Positions 52,543 through 62,720 of a DNA stretch of 64,000 nucleotides are shown here, one piece after another (positions within the stretch are counted from its first letter, which is position 1; every line of letters begins with the position of its first letter). The position numbers and the translations under genes are program-made. The notes beneath the pieces were generated by a model. It made no database searches. It had not been told where the DNA came from and was given only the letters and a program-made list of their open reading frames with translations. The DNA is from JABCPE02 sp963518845 (GTDB lineage: Bacteria > Bacteroidota > Bacteroidia > Flavobacteriales > Weeksellaceae), in the NCBI GenBank assembly GCA_963518845.1, contig CAUQKV010000007.1:1-64000 (forward strand). The letters run 5' to 3'.

Positions 52543-52609
52543 CCGAAAAATTTAAATAAGTATAATTTGATAAAAAATTATTTTGTCATAAAAACATTAG
52601 AAAAATAAT

Positions 52610-53887
52610 ATGTATTGTTCAGCAGAAGAAGCGCTGTCATTGATAAAGAGCAATGATAGAATTTTTTTACAAGGAAGTGCTTGTACGCCTAATTATTTAG
52701 TAAACGAATTAGCAAAACGAGCAAATGAATTAAAAAATGTAGAAGTTACCTGTATCACGATACAAGGCGATATAGAAATCACTAAACCAGAATACGAGGA
52801 TAGTTTCCGTTTTAATGTGATGTTCGTCTCTACGGCTGTTAGAGAGAATGTAAACAGCGGAAGGGGAAGTTTTATTCCTATTTTCCTAGGAGATATTCCA
52901 GATTTGTTTAGAAACAATAGAATGCCGCTAGATGTAGCGATTATTCAGGTTTCTCCACCAGATGAGCACGGATATTGTACGCTTGGGCTTTCTGTGGATG
53001 TTACTAGAGCCGCAGTAGATACAGCGAAATATGTAATTGCTCAGGTAAATCCTAAAATGCCGAGAACTCACGGAGACAGCGTAATCCATATGAGCCAAAT
53101 TGATAAAATGGTATGGCACGAAACAGAACTGCTTACAGTAGATTACGGCGCGAAGATAGAGGAGGAAGAATTGCAGATTGGTAGAAACATTGCTGAAATC
53201 ATCGAAGACCGTTCTGTATTGCAAATGGGAATTGGGACTATTCCAGATGCAGTGTTGAAGTGTCTTAATAATCATAAAGACTTAGGTATTCACACAGAAA
53301 TGCTCAGCGATGGAGTAGTAGATTTGATAAAATCTGGTGTGGTGAATAACAAGTATAAAACAACTCACCCGCATAAATCTGTAACGAGCTTTGCTTTTGG
53401 GACAAAGAAACTATATGATTTCGTGAATGATAACCCAGCTTTTGCGTTCCTTGATGTGGATTATACCAATGACCCTCGCGTTATCCGTAGAAACCCTAAA
53501 GCAGTGTCTATCAATAGTGCGATAGAATTAGACCTTACAGGGCAGGCTTGCTCGGATAGTATAGGTTCTTACCAATACAGTGGTATCGGCGGGCAGGTGG
53601 ATTTCATGAGAGGAGCAGCGCTGAGTGATGGTGGGAAACCTATCTTGGCGATTACTGCCAGAACTAAAAAAGGCGTGCCGAGAATCGTTCCTTTCCTAAA
53701 AGAAGGAGCAGGAGTGGTTACTACCAGAGGGCACATGCACTATGTAGCTACGGAATATGGTGTGGTGGATCTGCATGGGAAAAACTTCCAGCAGAGAGCA
53801 AAAGCGCTTATTTCCATAGCTCACCCAGATGACAGAGAAATGCTGGAAAGAGCTGCTTTTGAGAGATTTAAAAATTTGAAATTCTAA
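52610..53887 (+). CDS. Acetyl-CoA hydrolase/transferase family protein
   Basis: A 425-residue CoA-transferase (acetate/succinate or 4-hydroxybutyrate type). The substrate-binding segment GMGTIPDAVL (here MGIGTIPDAVL), the active-site Glu in GIHTEMLSDGV (about residue 227) and the glycine-rich GIGGQVDFMRGA (about 324) are visible. It would shuttle CoA between acetyl- and succinyl-CoA or propionyl-CoA; the exact pair cannot be read. Ends with a terminator. Confidence 0.9.
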   Translation: MYCSAEEALSLIKSNDRIFLQGSACTPNYLVNELAKRANELKNVEVTCITIQGDIEITKPEYEDSFRFNVMFVSTAVRENVNSGRGSFIPIFLGDIPDLFRNNRMPLDVAIIQVSPPDEHGYCTLGLSVDVTRAAVDTAKYVIAQVNPKMPRTHGDSVIHMSQIDKMVWHETELLTVDYGAKIEEEELQIGRNIAEIIEDRSVLQMGIGTIPDAVLKCLNNHKDLGIHTEMLSDGVVDLIKSGVVNNKYKTTHPHKSVTSFAFGTKKLYDFVNDNPAFAFLDVDYTNDPRVIRRNPKAVSINSAIELDLTGQACSDSIGSYQYSGIGGQVDFMRGAALSDGGKPILAITARTKKGVPRIVPFLKEGAGVVTTRGHMHYVATEYGVVDLHGKNFQQRAKALISIAHPDDREMLERAAFERFKNLKF

Positions 53888-53913
53888 AATTAAGATAGAA
53901 TATGTTTCATTTG

Positions 53914-53949
53914 TTCCCTTTCGGAGTTTTCTGGAAGGGAATTTTTTTT
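53914..53949 (+). terminator. Terminator of CoA-transferase gene
   Basis: TTCCCTT (53914-53920) pairs with AAGGGAA (53935-53941), then eight T. Confidence 0.8.
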
Positions 53950-54003
53950 GATGATTATGAAAAATTTATTCAGTTTTTTTATCTTTAACGAAAAATTTTA
54001 ATA

Positions 54004-54729
54004 ATGAATTTAGAACAAATTCTCAATTATAGACGCTCTGTGCGATACTATAGCGATACAAAATTAATTGATACAGAAAAGGTGGCTCATTGCTTGAGGC
54101 TGGCGCAGCTGGCACCCACGAGTTCCAATATGCAGCTCTATGAAATGTACCATATTACGGACAAAGATGCGCTCAAGAAATTGGCTTCTGCGTGTTTGGA
54201 GCAGAGTTCAGCAGATACAGCGCAGGAGATGGTGGTTTTCGTGACTCGGCAGGATTTGCACCGTAAGCGTGAAAAAGAAATGCTGCGTTTAGAAATAGAA
54301 AATATCAAGAGAACCAGCCCAGTAGAAAAACAAGAAAAACGCATAAAAAAGTGGGGAATGTATTACGAAAAACTTCTTCCAATTATCTATTCTCGTTTTT
54401 TTGGAATTTTAGGAATAGCCCGAAAAATAACAGCGCTGGGAGTTGGGCTTTTCCGCCCTATGATGAGGCAGGTTTCTGAAGCAGACATGCGTGTAGTGGT
54501 GCATAAAAGCTGTGGACTGGTAGCTCAGACCTTCATGCTGGCAATGGCGGAGCAGGGCTATGACACTTGCCCATTAGAAGGCTTTGATAGTTTAAGAGTG
54601 AAAAAACTGCTCAAACTGCCCTATGGTGCAGAAATCAATATGGTCGTAACCTGTGGAATCCGCGAAGAAAAGGGTGTTTGGGGAGATAGAACCAGACTTC
54701 CTTTTGAAGAAGTGTATAGAAAAATATAA
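54004..54729 (+). CDS. Nitroreductase-family oxidoreductase
   Basis: A 241-residue FMN enzyme. The N-terminal RRSVRYYSDTKL and APTSSNMQLYEMYHI motifs bind FMN phosphate and ring; VAQTFMLAMAEQGYDTCPLEGF near the C-terminus is the conserved helix and glycine-loop. Length is above the minimal fold, with a membrane-associated-looking insertion (SRFFGILGIARKITALGVGLF, around residue 140). Substrate unknown. Confidence 0.85.
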   Translation: MNLEQILNYRRSVRYYSDTKLIDTEKVAHCLRLAQLAPTSSNMQLYEMYHITDKDALKKLASACLEQSSADTAQEMVVFVTRQDLHRKREKEMLRLEIENIKRTSPVEKQEKRIKKWGMYYEKLLPIIYSRFFGILGIARKITALGVGLFRPMMRQVSEADMRVVVHKSCGLVAQTFMLAMAEQGYDTCPLEGFDSLRVKKLLKLPYGAEINMVVTCGIREEKGVWGDRTRLPFEEVYRKI

Positions 54730-54804
54730 GTCAAAATTATTTTGATTCAAAAGTTGAATTTATACTAAAATTCTTTCTATTTTTACACCAAATTTTTTTA
54801 CTGA

Positions 54805-57800
54805 ATGTATCTCATTTTTGACACCGAAACTACAGGATTACCCCAGAATTTTAATGCTCCTTTATCAGATTCTGACAACTGGCCTAGGATGGTGCAGATT
54901 GCTTGGCAGCTGCATGATGAAAATGGCAAACTGATAGAGAATCAGGACTATATCATAAAGCCAGAGGGCTATGATATTCCCTTCAATGCGACCAGAATTC
55001 ACGGGATTTCCACTAAAATGGCGCAGGAGCAGGGAAGGGACTTGCAGGAAGTTTTGGAGGAGTTCACCGAAGTACTCAAGAAAACCAAAGTGGTGGCAGG
55101 GCACAATATAGATTTTGACTATAAAATCGTAGGTGCAGAGCTTTTCCGAAAAGGAATAGAGAATACATTAGAAAAAACGCCTTCCGCCGATACTATGGAG
55201 CTGGGAACGGATTTCTGTCAGCTGAGCGGAGGGAAAAACGGAAGATACAAATCACCAAAATTAGAGGAACTTTACGAAAAACTCTACGGTAAAAAATTTG
55301 ATGAAGCCCATAATGCTGCCGCCGATGTGAATGCTACGGCTCAGGTTTTCTTTGAGATGATGCGTATCGGCATTATCCCAGCAGAAAATCTTAAAATTTC
55401 CCAAGAGCAGCTGGAAGCCTACCAAAATCTTCATCCTAATCCCATCAAGCCTTTTGCAATCGTTATCAGACGGCAGGTAGAGGATTTTAATAAGAAGAAA
55501 AAAACGGTAGATTTCGGGGATACGGATGAGGTGGAAATTGGGGATTACTTTAATTTCCATAATCATAGTATTTTTTCGTCTTTACAATCGACCACTTCCA
55601 TAGAAGATTTGATAAATAGAGCCAAATCCGATAATTTCCCAGCTGTGGGAATGGTGGATTTGGGGAATATGATGGGGGCTTTTAAGTTTATTTCCGAAGT
55701 GGAAAATTATAATTCCAAGGTTAAAAAAGCCCATCAAGAATACATTGAACAAAAACAAAAAGCCGAGGAAGAAGGCGTAGAATTTTCTGAAACGGAACCT
55801 CAGCAGAAAACGATAATTCCTGTTCTGGGGTGTGAGTTTTATATCTCGGACAGACCTGAGCAGAAGCAGTTTACCAAAGATGATCCAGACAGAAGGACAA
55901 ATATGGTGCTGCTGGCGAAGAATTTCACAGGTTATAAAAACTTGGCAAAACTCTCAAGTATAGGTTTTGTTAGAGGATTTTATTTCGGTGTTCCACGGAT
56001 TTCTAGACAGATGATTTCTCAGTATAAAGAGGGGCTTATCGCGGTTACTTCTGGAATTTCTGGTGATATTCCAGATGCGATTTTGAATTTTGGGGAGCAG
56101 AAAGGGGAAGAACTTTTCAAATGGTGGAAAGAGGAATTTGGCGAGGATTTCTATGTGCAGATTCAGAATCATGGTCTGTACGAGGAGGAGCATGTGAACC
56201 AAACTTTGCTCCAGTTTGCAGAAAAATATGATGTCAAAATTTTAGCTCAAAACGAAACTTTTTATACAGAAAAATCTGATGCAGATATTCAGGATATCGT
56301 AAGCTGTATAAAAGACGGAGAAAAACTCTCAACGCCTATTGGTAGAGGTTTTGGGAAGAGGAGAGGACTAGCTTCACAGGAGTTTTATATAAAAAATACG
56401 GAAGAAATCAAACAGGCTTTTCGCCAGTATCCAGATGCATTTGAGGCATATACGGAGCTGTTGCAGAAATTTGAGCCTTATACCTTAAAAAGAGATGTTT
56501 TGCTGCCTGAATTTGATATTCCGCAGGAGTTTCAGCACGAAGATGATTTGAAAGACGACGGAAAACGCGGAGAAAATGCCTATCTAAGGCATTTGACCTA
56601 CGAAGGAGCAAAGAAAAAATATGGAGAAATCACAGATGAAATAGCAGAGCGTTTGGATTTTGAACTGGAAGTAATCGCTAAAACGGGCTATCCAGGGTAT
56701 TTCCTTATCGTTCAGGATTTTTGTAATGAGGCAAAAAATATGGGCGTTTCTGTAGGGCCTGGGCGTGGTTCTGCGGCAGGTTCTGCGGTGGCATACTGCA
56801 TCGGAATTACCAATGTAGACCCTATAAAATACGACCTCCTTTTTGAGCGTTTTCTGAATCCAGAGCGTATTTCCATGCCCGATATTGATATAGATTTTGA
56901 TGATGAGGGAAGGGACAGAATCATCAAATGGGTGATTGATAAATATGGGCAAAGTAATGTGGCTCAGATTATTACCTATTCTGTTTTGGGTGGAAAATCT
57001 GCGATAAAAGATGCAGGAAGGGTTTTGGATGTGCCGATTTTTGAAACGAATAATATCGCAAAACTCGTTCCGTCTGTGCCAGGGATGAACATTGCAAAAG
57101 CCCTTTCAAAATATGATAAATTAAAGGATGAGGATAAAGTTTTGGTGGATGAGATGAAGGCCATCTTGGAGAACCCGAAAGACAGCCGTTATCGTGTTTT
57201 GGATTCCGCAAGGAAAATGGAAGGCTGTATCAGAAACACGGGAATTCACGCCTGTGGGGTGATTATTACGCCTGAGGATATTTCCAATCTTGTTCCTATT
57301 TCCATTGCGGCAAAAGATGCCGATATTTTGGTCTCTCAGTTTGATAACTCGGTGGCGGAGAGTGCAGGACTGCTGAAAATGGACTTCCTCGGTTTGAGGA
57401 CTTTGACCATTATCAAAGATGCTTTGAAACTCATTAAACAAAGATATAATATTGACATAAACCCAGATGAAATTCCGCTGGATGATGCGAAGACTTATCA
57501 GCTCTTTAAGGAAGGAAGGACAGTCGGGATTTTCCAATACGAAAGTGCTGGAATGCAGAAATATATGAGGGATCTGAAACCAACGGTTTTTGCTGACCTT
57601 ATTGCGATGAACGCGCTGTACAGACCAGGGCCGATAAAATACATCCCGAACTTTATCAACAGAAAGCACGGCATAGAAGAAATAGTCTATGACCTCCCAG
57701 AAACAGAGGAATATCTGAAAGAAACTTATGGAATTACCGTTTATCAGGAGCAGGTGATGCTTTTGTCACAGAAATTGGCCAACTTTACCAAAGGTGAAGC

Positions 57801-59442
57801 CGATACCCTGCGTAAAGCCATGGGTAAAAAGCAGAGAAATGTCTTGGATAAAATGTATCCGAAATTCATAGAAGGAGGAAAGGCGAATAATCTGGATGAA
57901 ACGAAATTACAGAAAATCTGGAAAGACTGGGAGGCGTTTGCAGAATATGCTTTTAACAAGTCGCACTCCACATGTTACGCTCTGATAGCCTATCATACAG
58001 CCTATCTAAAAGCCAACTACCCAGCCGAATATATGGCGAGTGTGATGAGTAATAATATCAACAACACTGCCCAAATTACCATGTTTATGGAAGACTGTAA
58101 GTCTATGGGCGTGGATGTTCTGGGGCCGGATGTGAATGAAAGCCAATACAAATTCTCGGTAAATGAGAAAGGGCAGATTCGTTTCGGACTTGGGGCGATA
58201 AAGGGAATAGGCGAGGGGCCGAGCGAAGCCATAGATCAGGAAAGACAAAAAGGCAAATTCAAGGATGTTTTTGATTTTTTTGAGCGGGTTTCTTCATCAC
58301 AGGTGAATAAGCGAGTGGTGGAAGGGCTGGTAATGGCAGGGGCTTTTGATGAGCTGGACGCTTACCACAGAGCCCAGTATTTAGAGCCAGACAGCTCAGG
58401 AAAGACGGCTGTTGAAAAACTCCTCAGATATGGACAAAACTATAATGAAAGTAAGTCCTCTGTGGAAAATTCCCTCTTTGCGGATATGATGGAAGAGGTT
58501 CAGATAGAGCGCTTTAAAATCGAGCCTCAGCCAGAATGGTCTAATATGTATAAACTTAATAAAGAAAAGGAAACCATCGGGTTTTATCTTTCTGCCCATC
58601 CGATAGATGAGTTTAAGTATCAATACAAGTTTATGCAAGGCTCTTTGAGTAAAAAAAGTATCTTGGAAAAAGAGAGAAAAAATGAGCCAGAAGAGCATTT
58701 GGATGTGGCGGACAGCGGTATAGATGCAGATATTTTAGAGGATGAAAATATAGATTTCGGTATGATGGATGTCGAGTCAGAAGAGATAGTAGAAGAAACT
58801 ACCAAAAAAATAGAGCCGAGAGGTTTTCATAACTTCCTGAATCTGGATGAGGTGGAAAATTATAAATCTACAATCATCGCGAATAATGTTCCAGAGACCA
58901 ATCTCAGCTGGAAAGACCGCCAAAACAATATGAATAAAGGCAAAGAATACACCGTGGCGGGAATGATTACGGAATATACTGTTCGGGATGGGAAGCGTGG
59001 CGGCGAAAAGGTGGCTTTTCTGACCTTGGAGGACTACGCAGGTTCGTGCTCTTTCCGCTTGGGAGACAGGGATTATATGAGGCTGAAAGACAAGATAGCT
59101 CCACAGAGATTTGTGATTTTAAAGATAAAATATTCCGTTTCGCAGGATGGAAGATGTTTCGTGAATGTGAATGATGTTTTGGAACTAAGGGATGCATTTG
59201 ATAACTTTGCAAAATCTCTGACCGTTGTAATGCCAGTTCAGGATTTGAAAAAAGAAGATATAGAGTTTTTCAGAAATGAAATACTCACTAATAAAGGTGA
59301 GCATAAACTTAGCTTTTTCATCAAAAATACTGAAGATAACAGCATCATAGAGCTGGTATCTATGCAGCATAAAATAAGAATTGATGATAATGTATTGAAG
59401 ATGATACACAAAGTCGGTAGATACGATGTGTTTTTGAACTAA
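54805..59442 (+). CDS. dnaE: DNA polymerase III alpha subunit with fused exonuclease domain
   Basis: A 1545-residue replicative polymerase. Residues 1-190 form a DEDDh proofreading exonuclease (FDTETTGL with D6 and E8, HNIDFD near 100, DEAHNAAADVNA near 166). A PHP domain follows (FHNHSIFSS at 251), where the usual TDHGN is VDLGN, so its own nuclease activity is probably lost. The polymerase core has PGRGSAAGS and the catalytic MPDIDIDFDDEGRD (about residue 692). Then come the fingers and tandem helix-hairpin-helix region, and near the C-terminus an OB-fold (TVAGMITEYTVRDGKRGG). E. coli DnaE (1160) uses a separate epsilon subunit; here proofreading is built in. Confidence 0.96.
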   Translation: MYLIFDTETTGLPQNFNAPLSDSDNWPRMVQIAWQLHDENGKLIENQDYIIKPEGYDIPFNATRIHGISTKMAQEQGRDLQEVLEEFTEVLKKTKVVAGHNIDFDYKIVGAELFRKGIENTLEKTPSADTMELGTDFCQLSGGKNGRYKSPKLEELYEKLYGKKFDEAHNAAADVNATAQVFFEMMRIGIIPAENLKISQEQLEAYQNLHPNPIKPFAIVIRRQVEDFNKKKKTVDFGDTDEVEIGDYFNFHNHSIFSSLQSTTSIEDLINRAKSDNFPAVGMVDLGNMMGAFKFISEVENYNSKVKKAHQEYIEQKQKAEEEGVEFSETEPQQKTIIPVLGCEFYISDRPEQKQFTKDDPDRRTNMVLLAKNFTGYKNLAKLSSIGFVRGFYFGVPRISRQMISQYKEGLIAVTSGISGDIPDAILNFGEQKGEELFKWWKEEFGEDFYVQIQNHGLYEEEHVNQTLLQFAEKYDVKILAQNETFYTEKSDADIQDIVSCIKDGEKLSTPIGRGFGKRRGLASQEFYIKNTEEIKQAFRQYPDAFEAYTELLQKFEPYTLKRDVLLPEFDIPQEFQHEDDLKDDGKRGENAYLRHLTYEGAKKKYGEITDEIAERLDFELEVIAKTGYPGYFLIVQDFCNEAKNMGVSVGPGRGSAAGSAVAYCIGITNVDPIKYDLLFERFLNPERISMPDIDIDFDDEGRDRIIKWVIDKYGQSNVAQIITYSVLGGKSAIKDAGRVLDVPIFETNNIAKLVPSVPGMNIAKALSKYDKLKDEDKVLVDEMKAILENPKDSRYRVLDSARKMEGCIRNTGIHACGVIITPEDISNLVPISIAAKDADILVSQFDNSVAESAGLLKMDFLGLRTLTIIKDALKLIKQRYNIDINPDEIPLDDAKTYQLFKEGRTVGIFQYESAGMQKYMRDLKPTVFADLIAMNALYRPGPIKYIPNFINRKHGIEEIVYDLPETEEYLKETYGITVYQEQVMLLSQKLANFTKGEADTLRKAMGKKQRNVLDKMYPKFIEGGKANNLDETKLQKIWKDWEAFAEYAFNKSHSTCYALIAYHTAYLKANYPAEYMASVMSNNINNTAQITMFMEDCKSMGVDVLGPDVNESQYKFSVNEKGQIRFGLGAIKGIGEGPSEAIDQERQKGKFKDVFDFFERVSSSQVNKRVVEGLVMAGAFDELDAYHRAQYLEPDSSGKTAVEKLLRYGQNYNESKSSVENSLFADMMEEVQIERFKIEPQPEWSNMYKLNKEKETIGFYLSAHPIDEFKYQYKFMQGSLSKKSILEKERKNEPEEHLDVADSGIDADILEDENIDFGMMDVESEEIVEETTKKIEPRGFHNFLNLDEVENYKSTIIANNVPETNLSWKDRQNNMNKGKEYTVAGMITEYTVRDGKRGGEKVAFLTLEDYAGSCSFRLGDRDYMRLKDKIAPQRFVILKIKYSVSQDGRCFVNVNDVLELRDAFDNFAKSLTVVMPVQDLKKEDIEFFRNEILTNKGEHKLSFFIKNTEDNSIIELVSMQHKIRIDDNVLKMIHKVGRYDVFLN

Positions 59443-59470
59443 ATAAATTTTTGGATAAAATAAATATAAA

Positions 59471-60199
59471 ATGATAGCAGTTTTTAAAAAAGAACTTTGG
59501 GCTTATTTTGGGAATTGGAGTGCGTGGGTCATCATCGCATCTTTCAGCCTTTTAGGAAGCTTGTTCTTGTTTTTCTTTGAGAATAATTTTAACTTTTTTG
59601 ATATAGGTGCGGCTTCTATGCAGACTTATTTTGTGCTGGTTCCGTGGCTTTTTATGTTCATCATTCCTGCGCTTAGTATGAAAACTCTGGCAGAAGAGCA
59701 GCAGTCAGGAACGCTTGGTTGGCTTTTTTCTCAACCCTTGAAATTGACAGAAATTATCGGTGGTAAATTTCTGTCTGTGTGGTTGATAGGTGTTTTGTGC
59801 CTATTGCCTTCCATCGTGTATTTTAATACGATTTCTACGCTCAGTATTCCAGAAGGTAATATAGATTTCGGGATGACTTTGGGCGGATATGTAGGATTGT
59901 TGCTGCTTATAGGAGCATTCACAGCAGTTGGGATTTTGGCATCAGCCTTATCATCTAACCAAGTGATGGCGTATCTGATAGGCGTTTTTTTATGTTTCTT
60001 TATGTTTTTTGGAATAGAGCAGCTGGCTTCGTATAAATTGCTGGGAGGCGGAGATTATATTCTTCAGAACTTTGGTTTTTATTATCATTATATCGCTTTT
60101 ACGAGAGGTTTGATAGACACTAAAGATGTGTTTTATTTCGGATTGATAATATTTTTAGGGCTAAAAGCAGCCATCCTTTTTGTTGAAAGAAAAAAATAA
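59471..60199 (+). CDS. gldF: Gliding motility ABC transporter permease GldF
   Basis: A 242-residue membrane protein with six helices, including a first helix after MIAVFKKELWAYFG and the conserved EEQQSGTLGWLFSQPLKLTEIIGGKF loop characteristic of ABC-2 permeases. With GldG and the ATPase GldA (not in this window) it forms an ABC transporter needed for gliding motility in several flavobacteria. gldG follows 63 nt later. Confidence 0.93.
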   Translation: MIAVFKKELWAYFGNWSAWVIIASFSLLGSLFLFFFENNFNFFDIGAASMQTYFVLVPWLFMFIIPALSMKTLAEEQQSGTLGWLFSQPLKLTEIIGGKFLSVWLIGVLCLLPSIVYFNTISTLSIPEGNIDFGMTLGGYVGLLLLIGAFTAVGILASALSSNQVMAYLIGVFLCFFMFFGIEQLASYKLLGGGDYILQNFGFYYHYIAFTRGLIDTKDVFYFGLIIFLGLKAAILFVERKK

Positions 60200-60262
60200 A
60201 ATATTCAAAATTAAGAAGAAAGGAAAAGAAGTAGGGATTTTTGAAAAAATGTATAAAATAAT

Positions 60263-61918
60263 ATGAAAAATAAGAAAATAATAATATCTATTGGGATTGT
60301 TTTAGTTCTGCTTGTTGGGATTTTTGGTTTCTCCACAAGGATAGACCTTACCCAAGAAAAAAGATACACTCTTACAGACTCCACGATAAAAACCCTGAAA
60401 GCGGTAAAAAAACCGATGATGATAGAGGTTTATCTCGATGGTGATTTCCCAGCGAGTTTTAAGCAGTTACAGAACGAAACCAAATTCATGCTGGAAGAAT
60501 TCCGAAAAATCAATCCAAAGATAGACTATAAATTCATAGACCCTATTAAGGAAAAAATTTCTAGAGATACGCTGGAAGCTATGGGCATGGAGCCGTCTAT
60601 TTTACCTAATATGAAAGATGGTAAAATCTCTGAAATCGTCCTTTTCCCATATGCAGCGGTGAAGTATAATACCTACGGAACGGCTATTCCTCTGATTATC
60701 CAGCAGACAGGGATAGATGCATCAGAACAGCTGAATAAGTCTATTGAGAATTTGGAGTACAATTTTGTTTCCACCATTAAAACCATGATTACCGAAAAGA
60801 GAAAAAATGTAGGGTTTTTGGTTAATCATGATGAGCTTAGACCAGACCAGTTTCAGGGCTTCTTGCAGTTGGCTTTGGATAATTATAATGTAGGGCCGAT
60901 TATTCCACACACCAGAGGAGAGCTCACTATGGAGGATGTTTCTACGCTCCAAAAAATGGACGCCATAGTAATCGCCAAGCCGAGAAAACCTTTTACTAAC
61001 CAAGAAAAAGTGATTCTTGACCAATACATTATGAATGGCGGTAAAACCCTATGGATGCTGGATGCGGTGAATGCAGATATGGACACACTCTATCATTCTA
61101 AAAAAATAATGGCTTATCCGCAAGACCTTAACCTAACGGATTTTATGTTCAACTATGGTCTGAGAATCAATTCTGCCTTGGTTAAAGATTTCCAAAAAGC
61201 GGCTCTTAGAAGAATAGTCGTAGGAGAGATAGCAGGTAACCCTCAGTATGCCAGCTTGTTGTGGCCGTATTTCCCACTTGGGATTAACGAAACAGGAAAC
61301 CCTATCACTAGAAATATAAATCCTTTGAAATTTGAGTTTCCAACAGCGATAGATACTTTGGGAAGACCAGGGATTAAAACCCAAGTTCTCTACGAATCTA
61401 GTAACAGAACGACCCTGAAATCTACGCCTAATTATGTAGAACTGAGCGAATTGCAAAATATAGACAGCCTTAGTGTGATGGAAAAACCATCTACACCGAA
61501 GATTTTTGCAGTGGCTTTGGAAGGGAAATTTAGTTCTGCATATGCCAACAGAAGTGAGAAAAATGAATATCCAAAGTTCAAAGCAAAAAGTGGAGAGAAT
61601 AAAATGATAGTTATTTCTGATGGAGATGTCGCTAGAAACCAAGTCATCAGAGGAGAACCACTTCCTTTAGGCGAAGACCTGATGACTAACCAGCTCTATG
61701 GTAATGAGCAGTTTCTGAGAAATGCGCTGGAATATCTTCTGGATGATGACAATCTCATCGAGCTGCGCAGCCGAAGCATAGAAGTTCGCCTCTTGGATGG
61801 GAAGAGAATCAATGATGAGAAATCCTACTGGCAGTGGCTGAATCTTTTATTGCCGCTGGGAATTATTGGAGGTATGGGAGCATTGTTCTTCTGGCTGAGA
61901 AAGAGAAAATTTGCGTAA
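60263..61918 (+). CDS. gldG: Gliding motility protein GldG
   Basis: A 551-residue protein: N-terminal helix (IIISIGIVLVLLVGIFGF), a large extracytoplasmic domain (ABC-type auxiliary Gld domain, with VLDQYIMNGGKTLWMLDAV), and a C-terminal helix (LLLPLGIIGGMGALFFWLR) with a short basic tail. The two-helix topology and adjacency to gldF fit GldG. Ends with a strong terminator. Confidence 0.93.
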   Translation: MKNKKIIISIGIVLVLLVGIFGFSTRIDLTQEKRYTLTDSTIKTLKAVKKPMMIEVYLDGDFPASFKQLQNETKFMLEEFRKINPKIDYKFIDPIKEKISRDTLEAMGMEPSILPNMKDGKISEIVLFPYAAVKYNTYGTAIPLIIQQTGIDASEQLNKSIENLEYNFVSTIKTMITEKRKNVGFLVNHDELRPDQFQGFLQLALDNYNVGPIIPHTRGELTMEDVSTLQKMDAIVIAKPRKPFTNQEKVILDQYIMNGGKTLWMLDAVNADMDTLYHSKKIMAYPQDLNLTDFMFNYGLRINSALVKDFQKAALRRIVVGEIAGNPQYASLLWPYFPLGINETGNPITRNINPLKFEFPTAIDTLGRPGIKTQVLYESSNRTTLKSTPNYVELSELQNIDSLSVMEKPSTPKIFAVALEGKFSSAYANRSEKNEYPKFKAKSGENKMIVISDGDVARNQVIRGEPLPLGEDLMTNQLYGNEQFLRNALEYLLDDDNLIELRSRSIEVRLLDGKRINDEKSYWQWLNLLLPLGIIGGMGALFFWLRKRKFA

Positions 61919-61922
61919 AATA

Positions 61923-61956
61923 AAAATCTACTTCGTTTAGAAGTAGATTTTATTTT
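61923..61956. terminator. Terminator of gldFG
   Basis: AAAATCTACTTC (61923-61934) pairs with GAAGTAGATTTT (61940-61951), loop GTTTA, then a T-run. Lies between gldG and the convergent next gene. Confidence 0.85.
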
Positions 61957-61985
61957 TGGGGATAAATCATTTAATAAAAAACATT

Positions 61986-62615
61986 TTATTCTGAAATGGC
62001 GATTTCTATTTGTTCTTTATTGTTGTAACCATTGATTGTTTTTGTTTCAGAATCAAAATCTAACCAGAAAAAGTCTTTGATGTCAGCCAAAACTATGATT
62101 TTCCCAGTGTTTTTATTGAAAGATATCAGTTGGTTTTTAAGCTGGTTATCCTCCAAAATAAGATTTTGTAATAAAATATAATTACCAATATCTTCCTGAA
62201 ATTCACTTATAATCGCTTCGTTTAGGTCTGTTGCTGATTTTTCATCTGTTAGTTTGTAGAATATATAGCCATCATCATCATTAAGGTGTTCGTTTGATTT
62301 GGCACAAAAATCATTGAAAATTTTATATTCTTGGCTGTTTTCATAAGGGAGATAGTCTTCTTTTTTTAGTTTAAATTGTTCGTTTTCAAATAAAATATTT
62401 TTGCTGGTTTTAATATTTGTTTTGTCTTTAATCCCGAAAAAATCCTCTTTGACAGCCGAAATAATCGAACTAATGCCTGAATATATTCCCCATCCTATCA
62501 ATAAAAGTATTCCAAATATGAAAAGAAAAGGAATACACAGATAAAGAAGAAGTTTCATCCAAAAAGAATTATTTTCTGGAGGTAATGCAGAAATTTTAAT
62601 ATTTAAGACTTTCAT
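61986..62615 (-). CDS. Single-pass membrane protein of unknown function
   Basis: A 209-residue protein with one helix near the N-terminus (FWMKLLLYLCIPFLFIFGILLLIGWGIYSG) and an acidic, D/N-rich cytoplasmic or periplasmic body (ENSQEYKIFNDFCAK, DDDGYIFYK). No known domain. Possibly related to the next gene upstream in the same operon. Confidence 0.5.
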   Translation of the reverse strand: MKVLNIKISALPPENNSFWMKLLLYLCIPFLFIFGILLLIGWGIYSGISSIISAVKEDFFGIKDKTNIKTSKNILFENEQFKLKKEDYLPYENSQEYKIFNDFCAKSNEHLNDDDGYIFYKLTDEKSATDLNEAIISEFQEDIGNYILLQNLILEDNQLKNQLISFNKNTGKIIVLADIKDFFWLDFDSETKTINGYNNKEQIEIAISE

Positions 62616-62618
62616 TTT

Positions 62619-62720
62619 TTATATTTTGAACAATTTTAATCCGTTTTCTGCCGTAATTTCGTGAATGTTTTTGATGTTTAGAATGGTGTTTTCAGGCTCT
62701 TTTAGTTTAGTTTTTAGGGT
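62619..62720 (-). pseudogene. Possible coding remnant between two small genes
   Basis: A 34-codon frame without a start codon reads ...PENTILNIKNIHEITAEN... and ends in a TAA seven bases upstream of the 62615 start. It reads more like protein than the surrounding sequence. It lies out of frame with the upstream 143-residue gene and may be the tail of a lost gene. Confidence 0.3.

Noticed and set aside
57121..57669. 182-codon minus-strand frame inside dnaE
   Set aside because: Antisense shadow of the polymerase core, with no promoter or domain.
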